A stretch of DNA of 64,000 nucleotides from Actinomadura sp. NBRC 104412 (GCF_030269515.1 NZ_BSTM01000008.1:1-64000); one strand, 5' to 3'. Positions 1 to 9,648 are shown, counted from the first letter of the stretch. Numbers and translations: made by a program. Notes: generated by a model from the sequence alone, not told the origin.

Positions 1-114
1 GGCCGCTGGCGCATCCTCCAGCACATCACCACCAGCCCCAGCAGAATCGGCGACATCACCCGCGCAGCACTCGTCCTCACCCATTTCGAGCATGGCCACC
101 TACCCGAAACTCGG
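1..114 (+). CDS. C-terminal fragment of an IS5-like DDE transposase (partial)
   Basis: Frame 1 is open from the window edge to a TGA at 112-114 and encodes about 37 residues. It contains the motif WRILQHITTSPSRIGDITRA followed by LVLTHFEHG, which resembles the C-terminal helix region of IS5/DDE_Tnp_4-type transposases. No start is inside the window, so I cannot say whether the element is intact to the left. No terminal inverted repeat was found between 115 and 182. It sits directly beside the defence genes, as mobile-element scars often do. The assignment rests on a short motif and could be wrong. Confidence 0.5.
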
Positions 115-182
115 TGAGATCACCTCATTGCGCTCCGGGAAGGTGACCGCCCACGGACACACAGGACGCCCATGGCTTGTGA

Positions 183-1265
183 TCAGCTGGTTTCGGCCAG
201 GCTCGTCAGAGGCCCGGGATCGTCGTGAAGCGCGTGAGAACCGAGCCGCTCCTGGGGTATCCGCTTACGCGACTCGAGAAGTTCCCTCACGGCAGGGCGC
301 AATCGCTCGGGGAACCACGCACAGAGAGCGGCGCGTCCGGCACCGGACCCTGAATTGCTGGAGTCGGGCCCGCTCCACGCGTCCTTGCCGGCGAGGAGAA
401 AGGCATAGCAGCCGAGCGCCGGAAGCAACGGCGGCAATCCGAGGATCGCCGACTCGGCGGCCGCCTTCACCGCGGTGTCGATTCCGGCCACGTCCAGATC
501 GCCGAAGTAGTAGAGCCTGGCCGGTGCCGGGACCAGGAGGGGGACGCTCCGAACACTTCGGTTGAATTCGCGGCCGTGGCCCCAGGCGATGTGCAGGTCG
601 GGGCGTTCTCTCTCGGGAAGACGGCGAAGGGCCGTGATGAACGACGTGTAGGTGGCCAGGTTCTCCACCACGAGCAGGGCGGTCCGGCCTCGCCCGGGAA
701 TGTGCTGGGACGCGAAAGGCAGTGGCGGCTGGTAACAGGCAAGAAGTTCGAGACTGAGCGCGCCCGAGGCGAACAGCCGGGTCTTGGCATAACGGTCGAG
801 TGCCTTCTCGTCGCCGAAGAGTTCGAGCGATCGCTCCTGGACCGGGACCTCGACGGGCCGGGGATCGTCTCTGAGCCATGCCGCGATGCGCTCCAGCACC
901 ATGTACTCGTCCTCCCTGGTGGCCAGCCGCCCCGCTTCCTCGAGAGCATGCGGCCACACTCGTGCTCGTGGCTTCGCGCGGGCGGGTGGCGCGGGGGTGT
1001 TCCGCATCACCCAGCGGGGGATCGCCGGGACGGCCCTGCGGTCCCAGCCGGTCCTGGAGCCCTGGGCGGGAAAGGTCACCAGCCCGTCGGCCAGCAACTC
1101 CTCCAGTGCGGCGCGGAAGCGGGCCGAGCCCTCCGGGTCACCGACCAGGCCGGGATCGATCCTGCGGGCGTGGCCGAGCAGAACCTCGATGTCGACGCGC
1201 TTGCCGGTCAGCTCACCGAGCCGCTCCGCGAGGCCGAGCGCGAGCCGGGACGGCGCGTTCGTCAT
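183..1265 (-). CDS. jetD: Wadjet JetD-like Toprim nuclease (DUF3322/DUF2220 type)
   Basis: This 360-residue protein is the predicted nuclease of a Wadjet-like anti-plasmid condensin; in characterised systems JetD cuts circular DNA once the SMC complex has extruded it. The C-terminal half carries a Toprim fold: LLVVENLATY with the metal-binding Glu near residue 201, and YYFGDLDVAGID with the DxD aspartates near 256 and 258, a hallmark of JetD. The N-terminal third is a winged-helix-like accessory region. The ATG start overlaps the stop of the SMC gene (ATGA), so it is the last gene of a four-gene translationally coupled operon. Residues needed for metal binding are present, so it looks functional. 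The exact Wadjet subtype was not determined. Confidence 0.85.
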   Translation of the reverse strand: MTNAPSRLALGLAERLGELTGKRVDIEVLLGHARRIDPGLVGDPEGSARFRAALEELLADGLVTFPAQGSRTGWDRRAVPAIPRWVMRNTPAPPARAKPRARVWPHALEEAGRLATREDEYMVLERIAAWLRDDPRPVEVPVQERSLELFGDEKALDRYAKTRLFASGALSLELLACYQPPLPFASQHIPGRGRTALLVVENLATYTSFITALRRLPERERPDLHIAWGHGREFNRSVRSVPLLVPAPARLYYFGDLDVAGIDTAVKAAAESAILGLPPLLPALGCYAFLLAGKDAWSGPDSSNSGSGAGRAALCAWFPERLRPAVRELLESRKRIPQERLGSHALHDDPGPLTSLAETS

Positions 1266-4200
1266 GTGGGCTCCTCCGCCGGATCGCGCCCGTGGTCGGT
1301 GTGGGCGACCCGGATGCCGGTCACCGTCCCGCCGGGCGGTTCGTCCTGCTCGTCCCCTCGGTTCTCCTCGTGCACGATGAAACGGCGGTTGCGGGTGCGT
1401 CCCGCCCGGTTGTCCAGCCGGATGATGTTGGGAAACTGGATGACCGCGGCCGGGTCCTTGACACCCGTGGTGTAGATGAGCTGGACGCCATGTGCGGCGG
1501 CGACGTCCCGCTGCAGGCGCACCAGCGGGGCGGACGAGGCGCGGCCGATGGGGTTGTCGAGCAGCAGCACGCCGCCCGACCTGCCTCTGCGGCCCGTCCC
1601 TGTGGCACGAAGCGCGGCCAGCGTGCAGTACAGCGCGACGCACACGGTCAGCTTCTCGCCGCCGGACCACTTCGCGAGCCGGCTGATGTCCTCGGTCGTG
1701 GAGACCCGGTCCGTGGTGGGCTTGACGACCTTGACCGTGAATCCGCGCGGCCCGGCGGCCTCATGCAGTGTGGTCTTGAGCAGGGACATGCCGTCCGGGC
1801 GCAGCCCCTTGACGATCAGCTGGTCGATGATCCGGTCGGCATAGGTGCTCAGGTCCCCGTCATGGGGACGGTCGAAGGAGATCCTCAGCACCTTCTTCCC
1901 GGCCCACGCTCCATGTGCGGTGGGCATCAGCGAGGCGCGTTCGGCCTTGCCGAGCATCTCGAAGCTCTGCTTCACCAGGTCGGCCAGGGCCTCGCTGATG
2001 ATCTGCTGGTCCTTGGCGATCGCGTCGAGTTCGTCGGTGAGCGTCTGCGCCCGCAGGCGCAGCCGCGCCGCGAGATCGGAAGCGTGCGGCCCCAGCGCGG
2101 TGACCGGGTCGTTGGCCACCCGGTCCTTCACCGGGCCCGTGACCGCGGGGTGCCTCGTCGCCGTCTGGCGGAGCGCGTCGACCGCCACGGTGAGCCGGCG
2201 TTCGCCCTCTGTACGCCGCTGGACGGCGGCGGCCAGCCGCTCCTTGGCGTCGCGGGCCGCGACCCGTCCCGCCTCTCTGTCACCGGTGAACGCGGGCTCG
2301 GCCACGTCCGGAAGAGTGGGCAGGTCATCCAAAAAGGTGGCGAAGTATTCGGCCCGTTCCCGGTAATGCCGGTCTTCCGTTTCGATCTCACGGATGACGC
2401 CTTCGGCGCGGCTACCGCGTTCCTGTGCCTGCTGGGCGAGAACGTCCTGTTCGGCGGCGAGGGCGGCGGCGTGGTCGGCATCGAGCGGGACGGTGGGCAA
2501 CGCCCTCCGTGGCGGCTGGCGATGCCGGCGCTCGATGTCCTCGAGTTCGCGTTGTCGCACCTTCAGGTCGCTTTTGGCTCTCCCACGGTTTTCCACCGCT
2601 GCGTTCGCGGCGGTGTGTGCGGCCTGGCGTGCCGCCGCGCGCCTTGCCGGTTCCTGGCCTTCGGGGGAGGCCAGGAGCTGCCGCGCCCGTTCGAGGTCAT
2701 CCGGATCCAGACGGGCGAGTTCGCCTGCCGCATCCTCGACGTCCGCCGTCAGGCGCTGTACGCGGTCGGCGAAGACGGACTGGGAGGCGCGGTTCTCGAC
2801 CGCCCGTTCGGCCCGTTCCCAGCCGTCCCGCAGGACGTCCAGCGGAACGGACGGGTCGTCCTCGACCGCCTGATCGAGCGCTGTCACCGAGAGCGCGGCC
2901 GCTTCCGAACGGTGAGCGCGGGCTCTTTCGTCCTCGTCCTCGGCCCGCCGCGCCTGCTCGTGAGCGATCCTGTCGGCACGGCGGGACGCGGCGGCATGTC
3001 GGGTCTGGCGTTCGCTCGCCGCCCTTTTACGGGCTTCCGCGTCCTCCTTGCGAGCCTGCCATTCCCCTCGTTGTGCCAGCACGGGCACCATCTCGTCGAG
3101 CCATGAGAGAGCCTTGTCGATACGGGTGCGTTCGCTGTTCAGAGAGTCGCGTTCGGAACCGTCGAGGTCATCGGCGTCGTCCAGGCCACGCAGTTCGGAC
3201 CGGTTGGCCTCCTGCTCCCGCCTGATCTCTTCAAGGGCCTCGTCCAGCCGGACGATCTCTCGGCTCAGCAGCTCCAGATGCCCGGCCGGACACTCGTCCA
3301 GGAAGTCCTCCAGCTCGCGGCGCAGCTCGTCGTCCGCCGCCCGGCGCGCCTCCAGTTCCTTCTCGCGCAGCAGATGGGACCTGACACGTTCCTTGAGCCG
3401 CCGGACCGCGGCCTCGGCGAGATCTGGATCGACCAGTCCGGGCTCGAGACCCAGCCAGCCGGGCCGGACACCGGCGCCGCCCTCGTCGTGAATGCGGAGC
3501 AGCATCTCGACATCGGAGGTGGTGAAGACGCCCACGAGGGACGTTGTCACCGTCGACTGTGACTCCAGCAGCCGGATAGCGTCCTGCATCGATCCGGTGG
3601 GAACGATGACCCCACAGCCGATCTGAACGATTCCGGGCTCGTCGATGGCCGCCAGAAGCCGGTCGGCCGGGAGTACTCCGCGCAGATATGCCCATCCGGC
3701 CTCCGCCGCGATGCCCGATCCGATGAGCAGCCGCTCGACTCGTTCGGCGTCGAGCGTGGTCGGCAGCACGGCGTCGCGCTCCTGCGCCTCGATGGTCCGC
3801 TCGTCGGCGTGCAGCTCGGCACGCCGTCGTACCCTTTCGTTGTCCGCGGCGATGACGCCGTCTTGGAGGCGGCGCAGAAGGGCGGGGCCTTCACCCCACG
3901 GGTCCAGCGGGTCCTCGGGCGTGGCCTCGGCGAGTTCACGCAGGCGCGGGGACGCCGTCAGCTCTCCCAGCCGTGCGGTCAGCGCGGAGTGACGCGCGGC
4001 GGCGTCATCCCGTTCGCGTGCGGCGGCTCCGCGCTCCTCGTTCAGTTTCTGATTCCGGTCGGCGATCTCCGACCGCCGGTTCCTGCGATGCTCCCACCTG
4101 GCCGCCAGCTCCCGGAGCCGGTGGTCGCACGTGCGCAACTCGACTGTCAGCGCCTCCCGGTGCGCGATGAGATCGGTGTTCTCCGAGGGCAGATGGCCCC

Positions 4201-5701
4201 GCTCGACGCCGGTGCGGAGGCGCTCGGCCATGGTGGACAGCTTCGTGTCCGCCTGGACCGCATCGCTCGTCGCCGTCTCGATCTCGGCGGCCGCCTCGTC
4301 GGCGAGCCGGTCATATCTCTCCACGTCGGCGCTCGCCGTCTCACTGGCGGCACGAGCCTCGGACGCCGCTCCCTCCGCGTGCTGGGCGAGTGTGAGCAGC
4401 CGTTGCCGCAGCCGCACGGCGTGACGGTCACGCTCAGCCCGGAGCGGTGCGATCTCCTTCTCCTCGGTGGCGGCCTCCAGCCGGGCCTGTGCCAGTTCTT
4501 CCCGCAACGAGACGAGCGCGCCCAGTCGCTGGGCGATCTCCCATGCGGTCACCTGTGCGGCCGACGAGAGGACATGCTCTTCGGCCGCCTCCAGGGCGGC
4601 CTCGGCGTCCTGCACACGCTGCCGAGCGGCCGCGCGCCGGTAGAGGTAGGCCAGGTCGTTGGCCGTGGACTTGTCGTTGTTGGCCCTGGTCAGCTCCTGC
4701 GCCACAGCCTCCCGTTGCTCGGCCAGGCTCTCGCGCCTGGCCTTGGCCTCGTCGATGGTCGCGCGGAAGGACGACGCCAGCCGCGCGGAGTCGGCCGTGC
4801 GGGCCTCCACTTCGGCGCCTGCCGCCAGGAGCCCGTCGTGGCAACTGGACACCTCGTCGAGGTCTTCGGCCGCGGCGAGGCAGAAGTCGTGTTCGGCGAG
4901 TTTGCGCGGCTTGGCGCGCAGCAGGGCGGTCACGTTCTCCAGGCGCTGCGCGACGCTGGTGACGGCGTCGGGCGGCGTCGTCAGGTCGAGCAGGAAGTCG
5001 ATGAACTCCCGGGCCGACGCGAACGTGAAGAGGTCCTCCACGCCGCCCTCGACATGGTTCATCTGCTTCTGGATGCGGAAGATCTCGGGATCGAGATGGC
5101 GGTCGGACAGCACGCCGGCCCAGGTGTACTGCTTGTGCGTGATGGCCAGCTTCGCCTGGCGGTCGTACGGTGCCGCCATCGCGCGTAGCGCGTCGAGATA
5201 GCCGGCGAGCCGGTACGGTCGCCCGCTCTCGTCAACGAACGGGAGCGTGTCCAGCCCGATCACCCCGGGCACGGCGTGGCAGGCGTAGAAGTAGCTGGTC
5301 AGCCGCTCCCGGGCGGCGGCCGGCTGTGCGGGCCTGCGCAGGTCGGCCCACTCGTGCACGGCTCCGGTGATCAGCACCTCGTCCGGCTCCCCGAACAGGC
5401 TGCGCGCGGCGCCGCGCGGCTCCCAGACGGCGACGACATGGGACGTGTCGCCCGAATCGATGTAGTCGGTGAGGCTGCGTTTGACGGCGCGTCCCATGAA
5501 GTCGTTCGCCGCCGGCAGCAGCATCGCGTACAGGAGCGACAGGATGCTGGACTTGCCGCCGCCGTTGCGCAGCCAGACGACCGAGTCATGAGCGGTCCGC
5601 GTGTCGTCGACCGGGGCGGTCAGATCGAGGGTGAGGTCGGCGAACCGCGCGGACCGCTCTCCGATCGAGCGGAACCTGAGGGCGCTGAGCTGGAAGGTCA
5701 T
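1262..5701 (-). CDS. jetC: Wadjet JetC-like SMC/MukB-type ATPase, 1479 aa
   Basis: This is the motor ATPase of the predicted condensin-like complex. The N-terminal Walker A is WLRNGGGKSS at residues 43-52. A very long middle section, roughly residues 380-1180, is rich in Glu, Arg, Ala and Leu and reads as two coiled-coil arms around a hinge-like region containing a DPWG element and an ATP-like loop. The C-terminal head has the ABC signature WSGGEK near 1345 and the Walker B GVLLLDNPIG with Asp 1382. The residue after that Asp is Asn, not the usual catalytic Glu of SMC proteins. The open frame extends upstream to 6058, but the ATG at 5701 overlaps the stop of the MukE-like gene (ATGA) and gives the expected N-terminus, so I chose it. 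Confidence 0.85.
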   Translation of the reverse strand: MTFQLSALRFRSIGERSARFADLTLDLTAPVDDTRTAHDSVVWLRNGGGKSSILSLLYAMLLPAANDFMGRAVKRSLTDYIDSGDTSHVVAVWEPRGAARSLFGEPDEVLITGAVHEWADLRRPAQPAAARERLTSYFYACHAVPGVIGLDTLPFVDESGRPYRLAGYLDALRAMAAPYDRQAKLAITHKQYTWAGVLSDRHLDPEIFRIQKQMNHVEGGVEDLFTFASAREFIDFLLDLTTPPDAVTSVAQRLENVTALLRAKPRKLAEHDFCLAAAEDLDEVSSCHDGLLAAGAEVEARTADSARLASSFRATIDEAKARRESLAEQREAVAQELTRANNDKSTANDLAYLYRRAAARQRVQDAEAALEAAEEHVLSSAAQVTAWEIAQRLGALVSLREELAQARLEAATEEKEIAPLRAERDRHAVRLRQRLLTLAQHAEGAASEARAASETASADVERYDRLADEAAAEIETATSDAVQADTKLSTMAERLRTGVERGHLPSENTDLIAHREALTVELRTCDHRLRELAARWEHRRNRRSEIADRNQKLNEERGAAARERDDAAARHSALTARLGELTASPRLRELAEATPEDPLDPWGEGPALLRRLQDGVIAADNERVRRRAELHADERTIEAQERDAVLPTTLDAERVERLLIGSGIAAEAGWAYLRGVLPADRLLAAIDEPGIVQIGCGVIVPTGSMQDAIRLLESQSTVTTSLVGVFTTSDVEMLLRIHDEGGAGVRPGWLGLEPGLVDPDLAEAAVRRLKERVRSHLLREKELEARRAADDELRRELEDFLDECPAGHLELLSREIVRLDEALEEIRREQEANRSELRGLDDADDLDGSERDSLNSERTRIDKALSWLDEMVPVLAQRGEWQARKEDAEARKRAASERQTRHAAASRRADRIAHEQARRAEDEDERARAHRSEAAALSVTALDQAVEDDPSVPLDVLRDGWERAERAVENRASQSVFADRVQRLTADVEDAAGELARLDPDDLERARQLLASPEGQEPARRAAARQAAHTAANAAVENRGRAKSDLKVRQRELEDIERRHRQPPRRALPTVPLDADHAAALAAEQDVLAQQAQERGSRAEGVIREIETEDRHYRERAEYFATFLDDLPTLPDVAEPAFTGDREAGRVAARDAKERLAAAVQRRTEGERRLTVAVDALRQTATRHPAVTGPVKDRVANDPVTALGPHASDLAARLRLRAQTLTDELDAIAKDQQIISEALADLVKQSFEMLGKAERASLMPTAHGAWAGKKVLRISFDRPHDGDLSTYADRIIDQLIVKGLRPDGMSLLKTTLHEAAGPRGFTVKVVKPTTDRVSTTEDISRLAKWSGGEKLTVCVALYCTLAALRATGTGRRGRSGGVLLLDNPIGRASSAPLVRLQRDVAAAHGVQLIYTTGVKDPAAVIQFPNIIRLDNRAGRTRNRRFIVHEENRGDEQDEPPGGTVTGIRVAHTDHGRDPAEEPT

Positions 5702-6459
5702 GGCGTCGGGTCCCCCTGGTGCGATGTGTCGTGGTGCTGGTCCCGGCGCCGCCGGACCTCGGCGATGAACGAGTAGGCGCGTTCGAGCGCAACCTCGCGG
5801 GCGTGGATGCGGAACCTCTCGGTCAGCGTCCAGCCGCCCTCCGAGGACGTGTCGGGACGGGCCATGGCCTGGCCTTGCAACCAGGTCAGGACGTTGCGGA
5901 CCCAGTAGCGGCTGCAGGTTTTGCGCAGCTTGCCGCTGCCGCGTCCCCTGTCGCCGTACTCGATCGGCTTCATGTTCAGGTAGATCCGCCATGCCTCGTC
6001 GAGGCCGTGTTCCGGGATCTCCTCCCCTGCCGCGTCGTGGGAGCGCAGCCGCTCGCACAGGTCGCGGAGCCAGTCGTCGAAGTCGCGTTCGGAGACGTGC
6101 CTGACCCTGTCGTCCTCCAGTTCGTCCGCGCTGGGGTAGGCGAAGGCCACCAGGCCGGTGAGGACGAGCCCGGCGATCAGTCTGTACCGCTCGTCCTGCG
6201 CGTTGGCCATGTCGGAGATCCGGAAGGCCAGCGGGGACTCCGGTTCCACGCCGAGGATGAGCCCGTAGTCGCCGTCCGAGAGCACCCGGACGCTCAGGCC
6301 GTGCAGGAAGGCGTCGGTGGCCGAACGGAGCTCGCGCTCCCCGCGGTACCGGGAGAGGACGCGCTGGTACTCGGGATTGCGGCCGGGGCGCTGCGCGGGC
6401 CGCATGGCGAACGAGATCAGTGTCCCGATGTCGGTGAAGTCGCTCTGGACGAGACTCAT
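5698..6459 (-). CDS. jetB: Wadjet JetB-like (MukE-type) subunit
   Basis: A 253-residue soluble protein sits between the kleisin and SMC genes, the position of JetB/MukE in Wadjet and MksBEF operons. It has no catalytic motif that I can see. The composition and size (winged-helix-rich, about 25-28 kDa) fit the KITE-type subunits that bind the kleisin. The C-terminal part is basic and ends in a His-rich tail (RRRDQHHDTSHQ). Both ends overlap the neighbouring genes by four bases (ATGA), implying fixed stoichiometry by translational coupling. The assignment depends mostly on gene order and size, since sequence conservation in this family is low. Confidence 0.75.
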   Translation of the reverse strand: MSLVQSDFTDIGTLISFAMRPAQRPGRNPEYQRVLSRYRGERELRSATDAFLHGLSVRVLSDGDYGLILGVEPESPLAFRISDMANAQDERYRLIAGLVLTGLVAFAYPSADELEDDRVRHVSERDFDDWLRDLCERLRSHDAAGEEIPEHGLDEAWRIYLNMKPIEYGDRGRGSGKLRKTCSRYWVRNVLTWLQGQAMARPDTSSEGGWTLTERFRIHAREVALERAYSFIAEVRRRRDQHHDTSHQGDPTP

Positions 6460-8081
6460 CGGTGTCCTCCGGGGAAGTCGTGGGAGGCGGCCGGGGCCGG
6501 TGCGGCGTCGGCCAGTGCGTCCTGCTCGGGTGCGACGATCACGTCGTCGCCGACCCAGCCGGGAAGGCTGAGGCGAGTGCCGTCGGTGTCGACCGCGGCA
6601 CGCGGGCCGAGGACACGGTCGGCCAGGTCGTCGGTCATGGGGATGTCCTCGTCGTAGGTCTCGGGGGAGTAGGCCCAGAGCACGGCGAGGCTGAGGATCT
6701 CTGCGCCGACCCGTCTGATCGAGGCCGAGGGCTCATCCGCGTCGTGGTGGCACGCATCGATGAGAGTGGACAGACGGGCGGGCAGACCCACCGTCCGCAC
6801 CGCGCGGATCGCGACATCGATGGCCTCGGGCGCGAGGGAGGGCGGTGATGGGGCCGCGAGCTCGGTCTCCTCTGGTTCCTCGCCGGTCTTCCGGCGCTGC
6901 TCCGGACGGGCCCAGAGGTCGTTGATCAGGCGGTAGAGGCGCGGGAGCCGGGGGACGTGCGGGCCGCACATGTCGGTCAGGAGCCGCCGTGTCATGGCGG
7001 ACGCGTCCTCGTACGCCAGCTCGATGCCCGGCAGCAGGACGTCCCGGTGCGGGTCGGGGAGGTCGATCGCGGCCGGGGGACGGAAGGACTGCCGTTCCTG
7101 CTCGTCGAGGAAGACCCCGCGGGCGCCGATGACCCTCCGGTGCAGATCCTCGTGCCGGCGGCGGCATTCACGCAGCAGCGCGTCGATCCGCGTCGCGGCG
7201 GCCAGAACGGCGGAGTCGTCGCTCCCGAAGGCGGTGTGGATGCGTTCCAGGAGCTTGCGTTCCGCCCTCAACCTCTCCTGGATATGCGTGCGTGCGGACT
7301 CCAGCCGCTCCGGCACGGCCGCGATCCAGTCGCCTTCGACCGCCCGCAGGTCGCGCCGGGTCTGCTTGATCACCTGGTCGAGGTCGTCGGCGAGCCGCAC
7401 CGACAGCAGCCGGGCGCGCTCGGCCGACTTGCGCGCGGAGTCGAAGGCGTTGCGCGCCAGCTGGCGTTCCAGCATCAGCTCGGTCGCGACCTGCTCGTCC
7501 TCCACGTCGAAGTCGAGACCGCCGATCAGCGCGTTGATCGCGTCCGGGGTGGCCCGCAGCACGTTCTCGTCCCTGACCGCGTCGTCGCGCTCGACCAGCA
7601 GCGAGAACGGGACCTCGCGGCGCCGGTGACGACCGTCCTCAGCGGTGTAGTCACTGGTCACATAACGGAACGGGCCATCGCGGCCGTTGCGGTTGAGCAG
7701 CGAGTCGATCACGAACGAGGCCACCTGCCGGTGCTCCTCGGCAGGGCGCTCGGCGGCCGCGCGGTAGGCGAGCTCGCGAAGCGCCACGGCGACGTCGTCC
7801 CGTGTCGCCTCGAGGTCGAGACCTTGCCTGGCCACCACCATGTCGATGGCGGCCAGCGCCAGCGTGACGATGTCGTAGGTGTCGGCCGGCCAGTCTCTGC
7901 GCCGTGCGGACTGGGCCATCTCGATGATCGGAGAAAAGCGGAGAAAAGCGGCAACCCGGGCAGGAAAGGACGATTCAGAGGCGCTCAACCCCGCGGGATC
8001 GGCATCGACCGGCATTCCGTCGCCGTCCGGCTCGTTGCGATCTTCGTCAGGGAGATCCGGCCCCTCGATGAGAGATGTCAT
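6456..8081 (-). CDS. jetA: Wadjet JetA-like (MukF/kleisin-type) subunit
   Basis: The first gene of the coupled operon encodes 541 residues. It has an acidic N-terminus and a segment reading RATPDAINALIGGLDFDVED, typical of the condensin-like kleisins found with MukE and MukB homologues in actinobacteria. A helical, Arg-rich stretch around residues 215-310 is likely to contact the SMC neck. The ATG at 8081 is preceded by an AAGGAC ribosome site. The gene overlaps the MukE-like gene by four bases. In Wadjet the kleisin bridges two SMC dimers and recruits the JetD nuclease. Family membership is inferred from pattern and operon position rather than from catalytic residues. Confidence 0.75.
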   Translation of the reverse strand: MTSLIEGPDLPDEDRNEPDGDGMPVDADPAGLSASESSFPARVAAFLRFSPIIEMAQSARRRDWPADTYDIVTLALAAIDMVVARQGLDLEATRDDVAVALRELAYRAAAERPAEEHRQVASFVIDSLLNRNGRDGPFRYVTSDYTAEDGRHRRREVPFSLLVERDDAVRDENVLRATPDAINALIGGLDFDVEDEQVATELMLERQLARNAFDSARKSAERARLLSVRLADDLDQVIKQTRRDLRAVEGDWIAAVPERLESARTHIQERLRAERKLLERIHTAFGSDDSAVLAAATRIDALLRECRRRHEDLHRRVIGARGVFLDEQERQSFRPPAAIDLPDPHRDVLLPGIELAYEDASAMTRRLLTDMCGPHVPRLPRLYRLINDLWARPEQRRKTGEEPEETELAAPSPPSLAPEAIDVAIRAVRTVGLPARLSTLIDACHHDADEPSASIRRVGAEILSLAVLWAYSPETYDEDIPMTDDLADRVLGPRAAVDTDGTRLSLPGWVGDDVIVAPEQDALADAAPAPAASHDFPGGHR

Positions 8082-8187
8082 GTGTCCGTCCTTCGCTGCG
8101 TCAGTGCCGCGGTCAGGAGCGTAAGCGGGGGCTCCGACACTTTCGGAGAATGGGCAAGAATGACCTTTTCCGGTCGTGGAGCACCGG

Positions 8188-9648
8188 TCAGAAGATCGTC
8201 GTCGCCCGGCGTCCCCTGGTCAGGGCCACGTAGAGGCGCCGGTGGCTCTCGTGTTCCGAACTCAGCCCGGCCTCCAGCAGGGCGGCCTCGTTGTCCGTGA
8301 GCCGTACACCGACGTCATTCCACTCGCGGCCCTTGGCCTGATGGATCGTGAGTCCGGGGATGAATCCTTGCCTGTCCGCCAGCAGGCGGGCATGCATCCC
8401 TTCCAATTTCCGAATATGTGTTCGATGTTTCCGCTTGAACGGCCGCTTCGTCGCTACGCCCACCGCTCTGATCAGCCGCTGGTAACAGGCGTCGATGTCG
8501 CCGGTTCCGCGCATCGATTCCAGGACCTCGCTGAGCGGACCGGCGAGACGGTCCAGCGTGTCCTCGTCGAGCTCGAGAGTGCCCAGCGCGTCCGAGAGGA
8601 AGACGGCGTGCTCTCCCAGCGCCATGGTGGTCAGGCGGTCGAGCAACAGGAGTATCGCCGCCGCGTTCGTGGTGTCCGGCATGCCGAAGGAGAGGGGCAG
8701 AACGGTGTGGGGGCATTCCCACAGCTGGTCCCAGGTTCCGGCGAGGACGATGTCCGGCCGTGTGAACGCCTGAGCGGAGAGGCGGACCGTGCGCCCCTGG
8801 CGCAGTTCGGTGGACAGCATTCTGGATTCCACCGTGCTGAATCTGAACGACCGGGTCAGGGGCAGTTTCGCGAACCCCTGCCCGGCGACCAGTCCTGGTA
8901 CCAGATTCGGGTCGGCGCCGCGGAAGCCGTACAGGGCCTGCCAGGGGTCACCGATGATGGTGACACGGATGTCCTGGAGGCAGGCGAGTTCCACCAGCCG
9001 AAGATCGAGCCGGTTCGCGTCGAAGATCTCATCGACGACGAGCGCGCCGATGGACTCACCGAGCAGCCGCGCGACCGCGTTCCGCGCCTCGTCGCGGTCG
9101 AGTGCCGCTTCGAGCACGGCGCGGACGTCGTCGTGGGTGCACTCGCCCTCGTTCACCCGTGCGACGAAAGCGTCGTGCCGGACATGGCTGTCCTGCCTCG
9201 CCGACCGCATCCTCACGACGACGTCGCGGCCGTCGAGGGCAAGGAACGGGCGTCGTTCACCCCATCTGTGCTCGGCTTTGCCCTTCCAGGTGTCGTGCAC
9301 CGTGATCGCGGTCAAACCGCCGGGCCACTGGACCAGGCCCAGCTCCAGGAGATGGCCCAGAACCCGTTCCAGCAGGGTGTCGAAGGTCATCACGCGATGC
9401 GGCCGGGTCAGAGCGCGTCCGCCCCATTTGAGCCGGATGCGCTGCCGGAGTTCGTTCGCCGCCGACCTGGTGAAACTCAATCCGATGACCGTGCCGTCCG
9501 CCGTCCCGGTGAACCGGTGCAGGCCGAAGCGCATCGCGGCGACCGTGGTCTTGCCCGAGCCGGGCGCCGCCTCGATATAGGCACGCCGAGCCGGGGAGCA
9601 CACCGCCGTGATCTGCTCCTCCGTCAGGTCGCCGCTATTCCCGCTCAT
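8188..9648 (-). CDS. UvrD/Rep-like superfamily 1 helicase, Gabija GajB-like
   Basis: A 486-residue SF1 helicase with every core motif present: Walker A AAPGSGKTT at residues 27-35, motif II VVDEIFD, motif III IIGDPWQALYGFRGA, motif V TIHQAKGREW and motif VI RRLYVALTRGRR. At under 500 residues it is much shorter than UvrD or PcrA and matches GajB of the Gabija defence system. The ATG at 9648 is chosen because GGAG lies eight bases upstream (9657-9660); a GTG at 9657 is possible. It overlaps by 14 bases the preceding Toprim fragment, the gene order of gajA-gajB. A 106-bp gap separates it from the Wadjet-like operon on the same strand, so co-transcription is plausible. Confidence 0.8.
   Translation of the reverse strand: MSGNSGDLTEEQITAVCSPARRAYIEAAPGSGKTTVAAMRFGLHRFTGTADGTVIGLSFTRSAANELRQRIRLKWGGRALTRPHRVMTFDTLLERVLGHLLELGLVQWPGGLTAITVHDTWKGKAEHRWGERRPFLALDGRDVVVRMRSARQDSHVRHDAFVARVNEGECTHDDVRAVLEAALDRDEARNAVARLLGESIGALVVDEIFDANRLDLRLVELACLQDIRVTIIGDPWQALYGFRGADPNLVPGLVAGQGFAKLPLTRSFRFSTVESRMLSTELRQGRTVRLSAQAFTRPDIVLAGTWDQLWECPHTVLPLSFGMPDTTNAAAILLLLDRLTTMALGEHAVFLSDALGTLELDEDTLDRLAGPLSEVLESMRGTGDIDACYQRLIRAVGVATKRPFKRKHRTHIRKLEGMHARLLADRQGFIPGLTIHQAKGREWNDVGVRLTDNEAALLEAGLSSEHESHRRLYVALTRGRRATTIF

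Noticed and set aside
878-3106. A 742-codon plus-strand open frame
   Set aside because: It lies antisense to the JetC/JetD coding sequence, has no ribosome site and an Arg/Gly/Pro-rich composition typical of GC-rich shadow frames.
8131-8148. A 6-bp hairpin (CTCCGA-N5-TCGGAG) between the helicase and the JetA-like gene
   Set aside because: Too short and weak in this GC context to call a terminator; it does not separate the two transcription units convincingly.
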